Positions 9,894 through 19,058 of a stretch of DNA of 64,000 nt are shown one piece after another. Position 1 is the stretch's first letter. Every line of letters begins with the position of its first letter. The stretch lies in the NCBI GenBank assembly GCA_963732415.1, contig CAVSZK010000009.1, forward strand, positions 62,001 through 126,000. Reading direction: 5' to 3'. This DNA is from RPQJ01 sp963732415. Its GTDB lineage: Bacteria > Pseudomonadota > Gammaproteobacteria > Steroidobacterales > Steroidobacteraceae. Under the pieces are notes generated by a model. It was not told where the DNA came from and did not search any database. It was given only the letters and a program-made list of their open reading frames with translations. A program made the translations under genes and the position numbers.

Positions 9894-11715
9894 CCTTCGC
9901 GATCCACTCGTCAACCAGCCGCTCGAGTACCGTGAGCGGCACGGCGCCGTTTTCGAGCACGACGGTGTGGAAGTCCTTCAGGCTGAACTTGTCGCCCAGT
10001 TCAGCGCGTGCCTTGTCGCGCAGTTCAAGGATCTTGAGTTGCCCTACCTTGTACGAACAGGCCTGGCCCGGCATGCCCATGTAACGTTCGACCTCCGAAG
10101 TCGCGTCGCTGCGCGCCATGCCGGTGGTGTCGACCATGTAGTCGATCGCCTGTTCGCGCGTCCAGCCATCGGCATGGATGCCTGTGTCGACTACCAGTCT
10201 CACGGCGCGCAACAGCTCAGCCTGCAGACGCCCGAGGTCACCCAGCGGGTCGTCCTTGTACATGCCGATCTCGGCCGCAAGGCGCTCCGCGTAAAGCGCC
10301 CAGCCTTCGACGTAGGCGCCGTAGATTGCCTGCTGCCGTATGAAAGGCAGGTCCTTCAGACCCTGCGCAGTGGCTATCTGGAAGTGATGCCCCGGGATGC
10401 CCTCGTGGTAGGCGAGTGTCTTCATGCCCCAGGTCGGCGTCTCGGCAGTGTCGCGAAGATTTGCGAAGAACGTGCCCGGCCTCGACCCGTCCATCGCGGC
10501 CGGCACGTAGTGGGCTCCGCTCGAGCCCTTCTCGACCGAGACAGGCTCGCGCTCGACCTGGAGCTTGCCCGGCGGAATCGTGCTGAAGTAGTCCGGCATC
10601 AACTTCGAGATTTCATCGAGGACCTCGCGATAGCGAGCGAGCAGCGCCGCGCGGCCTTCGTCGGTGTCGGGCTCGAGATATCGAGGATCCTCTCCGAGCG
10701 CCTTCATGCGATCCGCAACCGTGCCCTCGGCCAGGCCCTGGCTCTGCAACAGCGTGTCCATCTCGGCCAGGATGCGAGCGACCTCGTCGAGGCCGATCTG
10801 GTGAATCTGGGCCGGCGTGTAATCGGTAGTCGTGAACTGCTTCAGCATCGCCTGATAGTAGGCGGCGCCATCCGGCAGCCGACCGACACCTGCCGCTGTG
10901 CCAGCCGCCTTGGGACGCTCGGCGATCAGCGCATCGCGCATGCGGTCGTAGGCCGGGTAGACGATATCCGTCATGGCTGCCACGGCTTCGTCCCTGAGCC
11001 TGTCCTGGATCGACTGGTCCATGTCCTTGGCCGACTTCATGCGCTCGACGAACGTGGTCACCAGCGCGTTTTCCGCGGGCTGCGGCGCGGTCGTGTCGTC
11101 AATTACAACGATCGACTTCTCGAGCAGTGTCGGCGGCAGCACCACGCCCGCCGCCGACTGGCGCTGCATTTCCGCGGTAAGCGCGTCGAGCTTGCCACCC
11201 ATTGCCTGCAGCCTGGAGACGTAATTGCGCGCGGTCTTCTGGTTCTTGATGACGTGCTGGCCCTGCAGGAAGCCTACCAGCGCGACCTGCGTACCCCACA
11301 TCGGGCTGATCGGGTAGATGCCCTCTGACGACAACCAGTCGAACTGCTCGAACGCCTCCTGCGAACCATAGAAATCGAGCAGGATGTCGTAGGTAACCTG
11401 GTCCTGCGGGTCGAGCTTTGCCCGGTCAAAGGCCTTTACCTCAGTGAGCGCTTGTTTCGCAAACGCGTAGTCCGAATCACGCTTCCCGACACCGACGTCC
11501 GCGAGCTTGCCCGAATGCCGGTCGAATATGGTCCCGTCGACGATACCGACCGAGCTGAAGAGCTCCGGGTTGCGGACCAGGAAAAAAATCGCCTGCCTGT
11601 TCGCGAGCTGGTTGATCGTGAACGGGTGGCCCCAGACGATGCGATATCCCGCGTACGAGCCGACCAGCAGCACCGCAAGCAGCACCCAACCCAGAACCTT
11701 CAGCGCCTTCTTCAT
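9877..11715 (-). CDS. DUF885 family metallopeptidase-like protein, membrane anchored
   Basis: A 612-residue DUF885 protein. The N terminus has one hydrophobic segment (KVLGWVLLAVLLVGSYAGYR, about residues 6-25) that should act as a signal anchor. The zinc-site motif HEGIPGHH with a following Glu-containing segment (YVEGWALYAE) matches the metallocarboxypeptidase-like pattern of DUF885, so a periplasmic peptidase role is plausible but unproven. It is convergent with the SRPBCC gene and lies 24 nt downstream of the GT2-TPR gene. Confidence 0.85.
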   Translation of the reverse strand: MKKALKVLGWVLLAVLLVGSYAGYRIVWGHPFTINQLANRQAIFFLVRNPELFSSVGIVDGTIFDRHSGKLADVGVGKRDSDYAFAKQALTEVKAFDRAKLDPQDQVTYDILLDFYGSQEAFEQFDWLSSEGIYPISPMWGTQVALVGFLQGQHVIKNQKTARNYVSRLQAMGGKLDALTAEMQRQSAAGVVLPPTLLEKSIVVIDDTTAPQPAENALVTTFVERMKSAKDMDQSIQDRLRDEAVAAMTDIVYPAYDRMRDALIAERPKAAGTAAGVGRLPDGAAYYQAMLKQFTTTDYTPAQIHQIGLDEVARILAEMDTLLQSQGLAEGTVADRMKALGEDPRYLEPDTDEGRAALLARYREVLDEISKLMPDYFSTIPPGKLQVEREPVSVEKGSSGAHYVPAAMDGSRPGTFFANLRDTAETPTWGMKTLAYHEGIPGHHFQIATAQGLKDLPFIRQQAIYGAYVEGWALYAERLAAEIGMYKDDPLGDLGRLQAELLRAVRLVVDTGIHADGWTREQAIDYMVDTTGMARSDATSEVERYMGMPGQACSYKVGQLKILELRDKARAELGDKFSLKDFHTVVLENGAVPLTVLERLVDEWIAKVKAQA

Positions 11716-11739
11716 TCTCGATCTCCCAATAAGCGTAAA

Positions 11740-12813
11740 TCAGGTGCCAGGCACCGATTTTCCCGATTTTCCCTCGCGGGCCTTTTTGGCAGCCGCAAAC
11801 TCCCGCCCTGCTTCCTTCGCCGCCTCGCCGTTGCCGAGGCGATCGAAGGTCCAGCGCAGCACCTCGTAGGGACCTTCGTAAAGCGCCTTTGCATCGCGGA
11901 ATCCCACGCGTGCGAAGGCCTGACCGGCGCCGTCATAAAAGCCGTTGACAACCGCCATATTGGACCAGGCGATCGCGTCCTCATAGCGCCGCGCATTGAA
12001 GGACAGCCAGCCTGCCAGCCACGCGAGTTCCGCGGTGGCCGGACGGATCGCCAGCCCCTGCGCGCACATTTCGACCGCCTCGGACCAGCGCTTCAATTCG
12101 CTGAGACACTGGGCCGCGCGGAAACACGCCCAGGCCCCTTCCTCGGCCCAACCCTTCAACGCCGCGCAGGCGCGGTAGGCCTCGACCGCCTCCTCGTAGC
12201 GGCGCAGGTCATGCAGCGAAGCACCCAGGTAGTAGTGCCAGCGAGGATCCTGGGGATTCGCCTGAACGTGCGGCCGCAGGATCTCGACGTCGCGCTCGAA
12301 CTTGCGGCGCAAGGTCCGGGCATCCTTGGGGAGTTCCTGGAAGTGGACGCCCGGCAGTACCTCGGACTCACCAGGGCGTTGACCCAGCAGCGCCTCGTGC
12401 GTGGGCCCGCTCCACCGCACCTTCGCCGGCAGGCGAATGATCCGTTCCTTGGCATATGAACCGTCGCCCTGCGCGACCAGCAGTACCTTGGCCCTGGTGC
12501 GCGCCAACCGCTCTCGCAGCGTCGCGTCGGTGGCGAAGATCAGCCGCTCGTCCGTGTCCAGCGTGACCGCCCAGCCCGCGCCCGCCGCTGCAGCAGCCTC
12601 GAGCGCGAAATTGCGTGCCGCCGAAAAATCGTCGCACCACGCAAAGTTGCGCACCAGCAACTTCTCACCCGCGACCTCGCGCGCCACGGCGAGCGTGCCG
12701 TCTGTCGCCCCTGTGTCGATGACGATGCAACGGTCTACGTGGTCGACGACCGAGGCGAGTGCGTCGCGAATGATGTCAGCATTGCTGCCGGTTAGCGTTG
12801 TCGAGACGATCAT
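11740..12813 (-). CDS. Glycosyltransferase family 2 protein with C-terminal TPR repeats
   Basis: A 357-residue cytoplasmic protein. Residues 1 to about 150 form a GT-A domain of the SunS/WaaE type (IVIDTGATDGT and the DTDE motif in VTLDTDERL). Residues 170 to about 330 hold helical TPR-like repeats (for example HYYLGASLHDLRRYEEAVEAY). Such proteins transfer sugars to peptides, proteins or lipid carriers; the acceptor is not known here. The last codons (SVPGT, TGA) are encoded by the REP-like palindrome at 11743-11755, which suggests the repeat has fixed the present C terminus. Confidence 0.82.
   Translation of the reverse strand: MIVSTTLTGSNADIIRDALASVVDHVDRCIVIDTGATDGTLAVAREVAGEKLLVRNFAWCDDFSAARNFALEAAAAAGAGWAVTLDTDERLIFATDATLRERLARTRAKVLLVAQGDGSYAKERIIRLPAKVRWSGPTHEALLGQRPGESEVLPGVHFQELPKDARTLRRKFERDVEILRPHVQANPQDPRWHYYLGASLHDLRRYEEAVEAYRACAALKGWAEEGAWACFRAAQCLSELKRWSEAVEMCAQGLAIRPATAELAWLAGWLSFNARRYEDAIAWSNMAVVNGFYDGAGQAFARVGFRDAKALYEGPYEVLRWTFDRLGNGEAAKEAGREFAAAKKAREGKSGKSVPGT
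11743..11755. repeat. REP-like palindrome, copy 2
   Basis: Core GGTGCC-A-GGCACC, flanked by AATCA on one side and GATTTTCC on the other, so the outer arms pair imperfectly. The copy overlaps the 3' end of the GT2-TPR gene, directly after its stop at 11740-11742 as read on the minus strand. Confidence 0.65.
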
Positions 12814-12892
12814 GGTGTGCCGGGATTGTTACCGATGCGGCGCCGGCCTGCTAGGCTCCGCGACCTGACAGGCAAGATTTCGGGGGGACAAC

Positions 12893-13318
12893 ATGCCGAG
12901 CAATGCTGAATTCCTGGTACCGGTGCTCGCGCTGGTCGCGTGGACATTGGTCATGTGGGCGTGGATGTACGCGACGCGCATCCCGGCGATGCAGAAAGCG
13001 GGCATCGATCCGCAGGAGGCCGCGTATTCGGACGCACTGGCGCAACGCCTGCGGCCCGAGGTGCGCTGGGTGGCGGACAACTACAACCACCTGCACGAGC
13101 AGCCGACAATTTTCTATGCGCTGATGTTCCTGGCGGTCCTGACCGGCGGCAACGACCGCACAGCGCTCGCGCTCGCCTGGACGTACGTGCTGCTGCGTGT
13201 AGTGCACTCGCTGGTACAGGCGACGGTAAACCGAATCGTCGTGCGTTTCGCGATCTTCGTGCTGGGTTCACTGGTGCTGGTGGCATTCACGGCCCGCGAG
13301 GCGATGCGTCTGCTGTAA
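12893..13318 (+). CDS. MAPEG family membrane protein
   Basis: A 141-residue protein with about four hydrophobic segments (near residues 8-25, 75-88, 92-110, 115-135) and the NYNHLHEQPTIFYAL motif typical of MAPEG proteins (eicosanoid and glutathione metabolism family). Bacterial members are small inner-membrane proteins, mostly of unknown role. It stands alone, divergent from the GT2-TPR gene (79 nt) and convergent with nadB. Confidence 0.85.
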   Translation: MPSNAEFLVPVLALVAWTLVMWAWMYATRIPAMQKAGIDPQEAAYSDALAQRLRPEVRWVADNYNHLHEQPTIFYALMFLAVLTGGNDRTALALAWTYVLLRVVHSLVQATVNRIVVRFAIFVLGSLVLVAFTAREAMRLL

Positions 13319-13373
13319 GGCGCCGGCGCGGACCGTGCCGAGGGGTCCGGTCGGCGCGGCTTGCGGGAGACCT

Positions 13374-14942
13374 CTACTCTCGATAGTGACAGCCGCGGCT
13401 CTCGCGGTTTTCCCAGGCTGCGAGTGTGATGATCAGCGCCACCCGGACCGAGTTACGAAGACCGATCAGATCGTCGGACAGCGCTGCTGCGCGGTAGAAG
13501 CGCTCGATCTCGACCTCGAGGTTGCGCAGGTCGCTGATGGCTCGCGCCAGGCGCCGTGTCGTGCGCACCAGTCCGACGTAGTTCCACATGATGTGCTTGA
13601 TCGACGTCATGTCCTGCCCGACCAGCGCGGGGTCGGGCGCCTCTGCGCCGGTCGGCTGCCAGGGCGGGATGTCGTCGAATAGCGCCGCGCTGCGCGGTTC
13701 CAGGCTCTCCGCGATGTGCCGCGCCGAGCGGTGACCCCAGACCAGGCCCTCGAGCAGCGAGGTGCTCGCGAGGCGATTCGCGCCGTGCACGCCCGTGCAG
13801 GACACCTCCCCGATCGCGTACAGGCGGTCGATCGTGCTGCGCCCATTGTCGTCCACCCACACACCACCGCAGGAGTAGTGCGCGGCCGGCACGACCGGCA
13901 GCAGGTCGGTGGTGATGTCGATGCCGTATTCCAGGCAGCTCTCGTACATGCCGGGAAACTCGGCGCGAATCCGCTCGGCCGGGATGTAGGAGGCGAGGTC
14001 CAGGTAAACATTCTTCACGCCCTGGGCGAGCATCTCGGCGTGGATGCTGCGCGAGACGACGTCACGAGGCGCGAGGTCCTTCCACTCGGGGTCGTACTTA
14101 TCCATGAACGGCCTGCGCCGCTCATCGACGAGCCGCGCTCCGGCGCCGCGGACCGCCTCGGTGATCAGGAAGCAGGGCGCGTTGCGGTGGTAGAAAGCCG
14201 TCGGATGGAACTGCACGTACTCGGTGTTGATCACGCGTGCGCCCGCGCGGTATGCCATCGCGACGCCGTCGCCGCGAGCGCCAGCGGGGTTGGTAGTGCG
14301 CAGGTAGATCTGCCCGAGCCCGCCGGTGGCGAGGACTGTTGACCGCGCAAAGCACCTGACGACCTCACCACTCAACTGGTCCAGCAGGTAGGCGCCGACG
14401 CATGACAGCGGGTCGTATACGGCGCGGCGGTCGCGCCCGTGGTGTGCCGGTGTCAGCAGGTCGACCGCTGTGTGGCCTGCCAGGAACCTGACTCGCGGGT
14501 GGCGCCGCAGCTCCGCGATCAATGCATTCTCGATCGAGCGGCCGGTCGAATCGGCCGAGTGCACGATGCGCGGCATCGAGTGCCCGCCCTCGCGCCCCAG
14601 CGACAGGCTACCGTCCGGCCGGCGGTCGAACGGCACCCTGAGCCGGTCGATCAACACAGACTGCACCAGCCCGGGCCCGGTGCGCGCAAGTGTCTCGACC
14701 GCCTGCTCGCGGCAGATGCCCGCGCCGGCATTGAGCACGTCCCGCACCAGCTTGTCGGGAGAGTCGCCCTCGCCGGTGAATATGATGCCGCCCTGCGCCC
14801 AATAGGTATTCGATTCCGCGGGATCGTCGGACCGGGTAACCAATACGACGCCGAGCCCCATGTCGGCGAGCTCGAGCGCGGCGGTGCCGCCCGCGATGCC
14901 GCAGCCGATGATCAGGACGTCCGTGTGGATCGGTGGGGTCAA
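13374..14942 (-). CDS. nadB: L-aspartate oxidase
   Basis: A 522-residue FAD enzyme oxidising L-aspartate to iminoaspartate for quinolinate and NAD synthesis. The dinucleotide motif GCGIAGG is near residues 13-19, followed by the succinate dehydrogenase/fumarate reductase-like active-site blocks (NTYWAQGG, QFHPTAFY, HYSCGGVWVD, HGANRLASTSLLEG). The TTG at 14942 is taken as start because it overlaps the nadA stop (TTGA) and the next in-frame Met lies beyond the FAD motif. It receives translation from nadA directly upstream. Confidence 0.93.
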   Translation of the reverse strand: MTPPIHTDVLIIGCGIAGGTAALELADMGLGVVLVTRSDDPAESNTYWAQGGIIFTGEGDSPDKLVRDVLNAGAGICREQAVETLARTGPGLVQSVLIDRLRVPFDRRPDGSLSLGREGGHSMPRIVHSADSTGRSIENALIAELRRHPRVRFLAGHTAVDLLTPAHHGRDRRAVYDPLSCVGAYLLDQLSGEVVRCFARSTVLATGGLGQIYLRTTNPAGARGDGVAMAYRAGARVINTEYVQFHPTAFYHRNAPCFLITEAVRGAGARLVDERRRPFMDKYDPEWKDLAPRDVVSRSIHAEMLAQGVKNVYLDLASYIPAERIRAEFPGMYESCLEYGIDITTDLLPVVPAAHYSCGGVWVDDNGRSTIDRLYAIGEVSCTGVHGANRLASTSLLEGLVWGHRSARHIAESLEPRSAALFDDIPPWQPTGAEAPDPALVGQDMTSIKHIMWNYVGLVRTTRRLARAISDLRNLEVEIERFYRAAALSDDLIGLRNSVRVALIITLAAWENRESRGCHYRE

Positions 14943-15994
14943 TCGATTTTCGGGCCGACGGCCAGCATCCGCTCCACCGACCTGAGCGCCCGCACCCGGA
15001 TATCCTCTGGCACGTCGATCACCCAGCGCATGTGGCGCAGCGAATCCCGTGTCTGCTCCAACGTGATCTCGTGCATGTGGGGGCAGCGGTGGCTGCACAG
15101 CCGCAGCATCTCCTTCTCGGGGTTCGCCGCGACGATGTTGTCGCCCATCGAACACTCGGTGAGCAGCAGGTAGCGCTTTGCGCTGGACTTCTCGACCGCC
15201 TTGATCATCGCGGTCGTGCTGCCGGAGAAGTCGGCCTTTGCGACCACCTCGGGACTGCACTCGGGATGCGCGAGAATCATTACGTCCGGGAACTGCTTGC
15301 GCACCGAATCGATGTCCTCGGTGGTGAAGAGTTCGTGCACTTCGCAGCGACCCTTCCACGCGACCATGACATGCTCGACGTCGGTGCCCGGCGCCGGAGT
15401 ACCCGGCTTCGGCAGCACGCTCGGTACGATGACGTGCAGGCCTGTCTCGCGGGCAACGTTGCGGGCCAGGTACTCGTCCGGCAGGAAGATGACCGTATCG
15501 GACTTCAGCGACTCGACAACCGCCACCGCATTGCTCGACGTGCAGCAGATGTCGCACTCCGCCTTAACGTCTGCGTAGGTATTGATGTAGGTGACGATCG
15601 GCACCCCGGGGTAAGCCGCGCGCAGCGCGCGCACGTCGGCCGCGGTGATGCTCTCGGCAAGCGAGCAACCCCCCTTCTCGGTCGGAAGCAACACGGTCTT
15701 CGACGGATTGAGGATCTTCGCGGTCTCGGCCATGAAACGCACACCGCAGAAGACGATGACCGACTTGTCCGTCTCGGCCGCACGCCGGCTCAATTCCAGC
15801 GAGTCGCCCTGGAAGTCGGGCACCGAGTGGAACAGCGCCGGTTCCATGTAGTTGTGGCCGAGGATCACGGCGTCGCGCTCGACCTTGAGCTTCTGTATCT
15901 CGGCCGCGACTTCGGCCTTCAGCAGGATCTCGCCCTCGGGCATTACGTCGCCGAGCTTTTGCCTCAGGTTGAGATAGATCTCTTCGACTTGCAT
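14939..15994 (-). CDS. nadA: Quinolinate synthase
   Basis: A 351-residue Fe-S enzyme condensing iminoaspartate with dihydroxyacetone phosphate to quinolinate. Candidate cluster ligands are Cys110 (GGCSLAES), Cys217 (GRCEVHE) and Cys300 or Cys304 (LCSHRCPHM). The start at 15994 gives the normal N terminus; the open frame extends upstream without homology. Located directly upstream of nadB with a 4-nt overlap, the usual two-gene NAD synthesis arrangement. Confidence 0.95.
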   Translation of the reverse strand: MQVEEIYLNLRQKLGDVMPEGEILLKAEVAAEIQKLKVERDAVILGHNYMEPALFHSVPDFQGDSLELSRRAAETDKSVIVFCGVRFMAETAKILNPSKTVLLPTEKGGCSLAESITAADVRALRAAYPGVPIVTYINTYADVKAECDICCTSSNAVAVVESLKSDTVIFLPDEYLARNVARETGLHVIVPSVLPKPGTPAPGTDVEHVMVAWKGRCEVHELFTTEDIDSVRKQFPDVMILAHPECSPEVVAKADFSGSTTAMIKAVEKSSAKRYLLLTECSMGDNIVAANPEKEMLRLCSHRCPHMHEITLEQTRDSLRHMRWVIDVPEDIRVRALRSVERMLAVGPKID

Positions 15995-16070
15995 GCGACT
16001 GTCCGGGGTGCTGGTGCGTGAGGGTTGAATTCTATGCCATGCTGGCACCCTTCGCGCCCCGGAGATCCCA

Positions 16071-17312
16071 ATGACCGCCGCCAGGAAAACCCACGACCTC
16101 GTCGTGTTCGGTGCAACCAGTTTTGTCGGGCAGATCCTGACCCGGTACCTGTACGAAGAATTCGGCCTGCGCGGCCGGCTGCGCTGGGCCATTGCCGGGC
16201 GCTCGCGGGGAAAACTCGAGAAATTACGCCAGTCGCTGGGCCGCGGCGCCGCGAAACTGCCGATCCTGGTGGCCGATGCCGGGGACCCCGCGGCATTGCA
16301 TGACATGTGTTCTTCGACCCGGGTGGTCGCCTCGACGGTCGGTCCCTACGCGCTCTATGGTGAACCGCTGTTACGGGCCTGCGTCGAGACCGGCACTGAC
16401 TATTGCGACCTTACCGGCGAGCCGCAGTGGATCCGCCGGATGTTGCAGAAATACGAGTCGGCGGCGCGCAAGTCGGGCGCCCGCATCGTGCACTGCTGCG
16501 GCTTTGACTCGATCCCGTCCGACCTCGGCGTGCACTTCCTGCAGCGCGAGGCCCGCGCACGGTTCGGCCAGCCGTGCGACCGCGTCAAGATGCGGGTCAA
16601 GGCGATGAGCGGCGGATTCTCGGGCGGGACCTTCGCCAGCGCGCTGAACGCCTTCAAGGAATTTGCCGCGGACCCGAAGCTGCGCAAGGAACTGGCGAAC
16701 CCCTATTCGCTGTGCCCGAAAGGCTTCGGCCCGAAGACGCGACAACCCAACGTCAAGTTTGCCGAGTACGATGCCGACTTCGAAAGCTGGGTCGCGCCGT
16801 TCGTCATGGCGGCCGCCAATGTACGGATCGTCCATCGGACCAACGCGCTCGCCGACGGCGCCTACGGAGACAAATTCCGCTACGACGAGGCGATGCTCGG
16901 CGGCCCAGGCCTGCGCGGCCGCGCCGCCGCGACAGGCATAACCGCGGGGCTGGGCGGATTTGCAGTCGCCGCATCGATCCCACCGCTGCGCGCCGCGCTC
17001 GAGCGCTTCGTGCTGCCAGCGCCGGGCGAGGGCCCGAGCCCGGAGGCCCAGAAGAAGGGCTTCTACGACCTGCGCTTCCTGGGCCGGACGGCTGACGGTC
17101 GCACGATCCGCGTCAAAGTCACGGGCCAGGGCGATCCCGGCTACGGCTCGACCTCGAAGATCCTCGGACAGGCAGCGGCCCTGCTTGCGCTGGACCTGCC
17201 GAGGTCCCGCACCCAGGGTGGCTTCTGGACGCCGGCAACGATCTTCGGTGACAAGCTGATTGATCGCCTCGAGAAGCACTCTGACCTGCATTTCGAGGTG
17301 CTGGAGGACTGA
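16071..17312 (+). CDS. Saccharopine dehydrogenase-like / trans-acting enoyl reductase family protein
   Basis: A 413-residue protein. An N-terminal Rossmann fold (VVFGATSFVGQI, residues 11-22), the STVGPYALYGEPL block and the GFDSIPSDLG block are diagnostic for the saccharopine-reductase-like family that includes mycobacterial trans-acting enoyl reductases. It is presumably an NAD(P)H oxidoreductase acting on an acyl or lipid-like substrate. There is no polyketide synthase beside it to act in trans on. Divergent from nadA with a 76-nt gap. Confidence 0.85.
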   Translation: MTAARKTHDLVVFGATSFVGQILTRYLYEEFGLRGRLRWAIAGRSRGKLEKLRQSLGRGAAKLPILVADAGDPAALHDMCSSTRVVASTVGPYALYGEPLLRACVETGTDYCDLTGEPQWIRRMLQKYESAARKSGARIVHCCGFDSIPSDLGVHFLQREARARFGQPCDRVKMRVKAMSGGFSGGTFASALNAFKEFAADPKLRKELANPYSLCPKGFGPKTRQPNVKFAEYDADFESWVAPFVMAAANVRIVHRTNALADGAYGDKFRYDEAMLGGPGLRGRAAATGITAGLGGFAVAASIPPLRAALERFVLPAPGEGPSPEAQKKGFYDLRFLGRTADGRTIRVKVTGQGDPGYGSTSKILGQAAALLALDLPRSRTQGGFWTPATIFGDKLIDRLEKHSDLHFEVLED

Positions 17313-17444
17313 GCCCGCGTGGGCGGGGGCTGCCGCTGCGCCTGGGCAAAGACCGCGGCGCGTGGCCAGCAGCGCGCCGGCGAAGTTGCTTTCCGCCCCG
17401 AAATCGGTTGTCCTTTGCGACCTCGCAATCCGGGGTAGCAATTC

Positions 17445-18989
17445 ATGTACAGGAAATTCGCCGCGGCACTCACCGCGTTGGCACTCATTGCCGGCAGCCC
17501 GGCGCTTGCGAAGGACGAGCCGAAGGCCGACAAGGGCGACAGCAGTTCGGAAGCCGAGAAGACGCCGGAACCGGAATCGTCTGTGACTCACGGCCAGGTC
17601 ACGCTCGACGGCCAGGTCGTGAAGTACACGGCCACCGCGGGCTGGCTGATCATGAAGGACAAGGAAGACAAGCCGATCGCGCGATTCGGCTACACGGCCT
17701 ATACGCGCGACGGCGTCAAGGACCTGACCAGGCGACCGATCATGTTCGCCTACAACGGCGGTCCCGGATCCTCCTCGATCTGGCTGCACATGGGTATCAT
17801 GGGCCCGCGCCGCGTCGTGGTGAACGACAGCGGCTATGCACCACCACCGCCGTCTGTCAGCGTCGAGAACGCCTACACCGTGCTCGACGTCACGGACATC
17901 GTGATGATCGACCCGGTGGGAACCGGCTTCTCGAAGCCGCTCGGTGATGCCAAACCCGCCGATTTCTGGGGCGTGGACCAGGACATCACGTCGGTCGGCC
18001 AGTTCATCAAGCGCTATGTGTCCGAGAACGGCCGCTGGGGATCGCCGAAGTACCTGATGGGGGAAAGCTATGGCGGCATGCGCAGCGCCGGCCTCGCCTA
18101 CTACCTGCAGTCCAGCCAAGGCATGGACCTGAATGGCGTCGTGCTGGTCTCCCCGTTCCTGAACGCCGGCTCCGGCATCGACGGTGAGGAAATCGACCTG
18201 CCGCACGTGCTCTACCTGCCGACCTTCGCAGCGACGGCCTGGTACCACGATGCCATCCCTAACAAGCCGGCCTCGCTGCCGGCCTATCTTGAGGAAGTTG
18301 AGCGCTTCGCCTATGACGAGTACGCGCCAGCACTGATGCGCGGCTACTCGATCACGGACGCCGAGAAGAAAGCGGTTGCCGCAAAGCTCGCCGCCTACAC
18401 CGGCACCACTGCAGACTACTGGGAGCGAGCCGACCTGCGCGTCAGCCATCCGCAGTTCCTGCAGGAACTGAAGCGCAGCCAGCGGCTGATCGCAGGCCGC
18501 ATCGATTCCCGCTTCATCGGCCCAGCGACCAACCCGCTCAGCGAGACGATGGATTACGACCCGTTCTTTCCCGCGGTCGGGCCCGCGTACACGGCCGCGT
18601 TCCTGAACTACCTGCATTCGGATCTCAAGTTCGGCAAGGACGAGAACTACATGGTCTCGGCCTTCGACATCGAGTGGGACTGGAAGCACAAAAGAGCGGG
18701 GGACGGCGGCTGGATGTCGCCGCTGCCGAACACCGTACCCGACCTGGCGATGGCGATGACCATGAACCCGGGACTGCACGTGCTGGTGCTGCAGGGTTAC
18801 TACGACCTGGCCACGCCCTGGCTCGCAACCAAGAACGACATGGCGCACCTGGACATCACGCCGGAGGCGCGCAAGCGCATCACGATGGACTACTTCGACG
18901 CCGGCCACATGATGTACCTGCACGAGCCTTCGATGAAGAAGTTCCGGCAGGATGTGCTCGGCTTCGTGCGTGCGACGGACCGGCTCTGA
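17445..18989 (+). CDS. Secreted S10 serine carboxypeptidase-like peptidase
   Basis: A 514-residue protein with a signal peptide ending near residue 22 (IAGSPALA) and then a low-complexity charged linker to about residue 46. The S10 blocks are clear: NGGPGSSS at 104-111, nucleophile Ser208 in GESYGG (206-211), the catalytic Asp region GYYDLATPW and the His region DAGHMMY. It should remove C-terminal residues from peptides in the periplasm or outside the cell. First of a run of three + strand genes for large, mainly exported proteins. Confidence 0.9.
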   Translation: MYRKFAAALTALALIAGSPALAKDEPKADKGDSSSEAEKTPEPESSVTHGQVTLDGQVVKYTATAGWLIMKDKEDKPIARFGYTAYTRDGVKDLTRRPIMFAYNGGPGSSSIWLHMGIMGPRRVVVNDSGYAPPPPSVSVENAYTVLDVTDIVMIDPVGTGFSKPLGDAKPADFWGVDQDITSVGQFIKRYVSENGRWGSPKYLMGESYGGMRSAGLAYYLQSSQGMDLNGVVLVSPFLNAGSGIDGEEIDLPHVLYLPTFAATAWYHDAIPNKPASLPAYLEEVERFAYDEYAPALMRGYSITDAEKKAVAAKLAAYTGTTADYWERADLRVSHPQFLQELKRSQRLIAGRIDSRFIGPATNPLSETMDYDPFFPAVGPAYTAAFLNYLHSDLKFGKDENYMVSAFDIEWDWKHKRAGDGGWMSPLPNTVPDLAMAMTMNPGLHVLVLQGYYDLATPWLATKNDMAHLDITPEARKRITMDYFDAGHMMYLHEPSMKKFRQDVLGFVRATDRL

Positions 18990-19058
18990 GTCGAATGACC
19001 GACATGCGAACGCACGCGGCAGGAGACGGAAGCCACGGCTGATCAGCCGGGTATCGCA

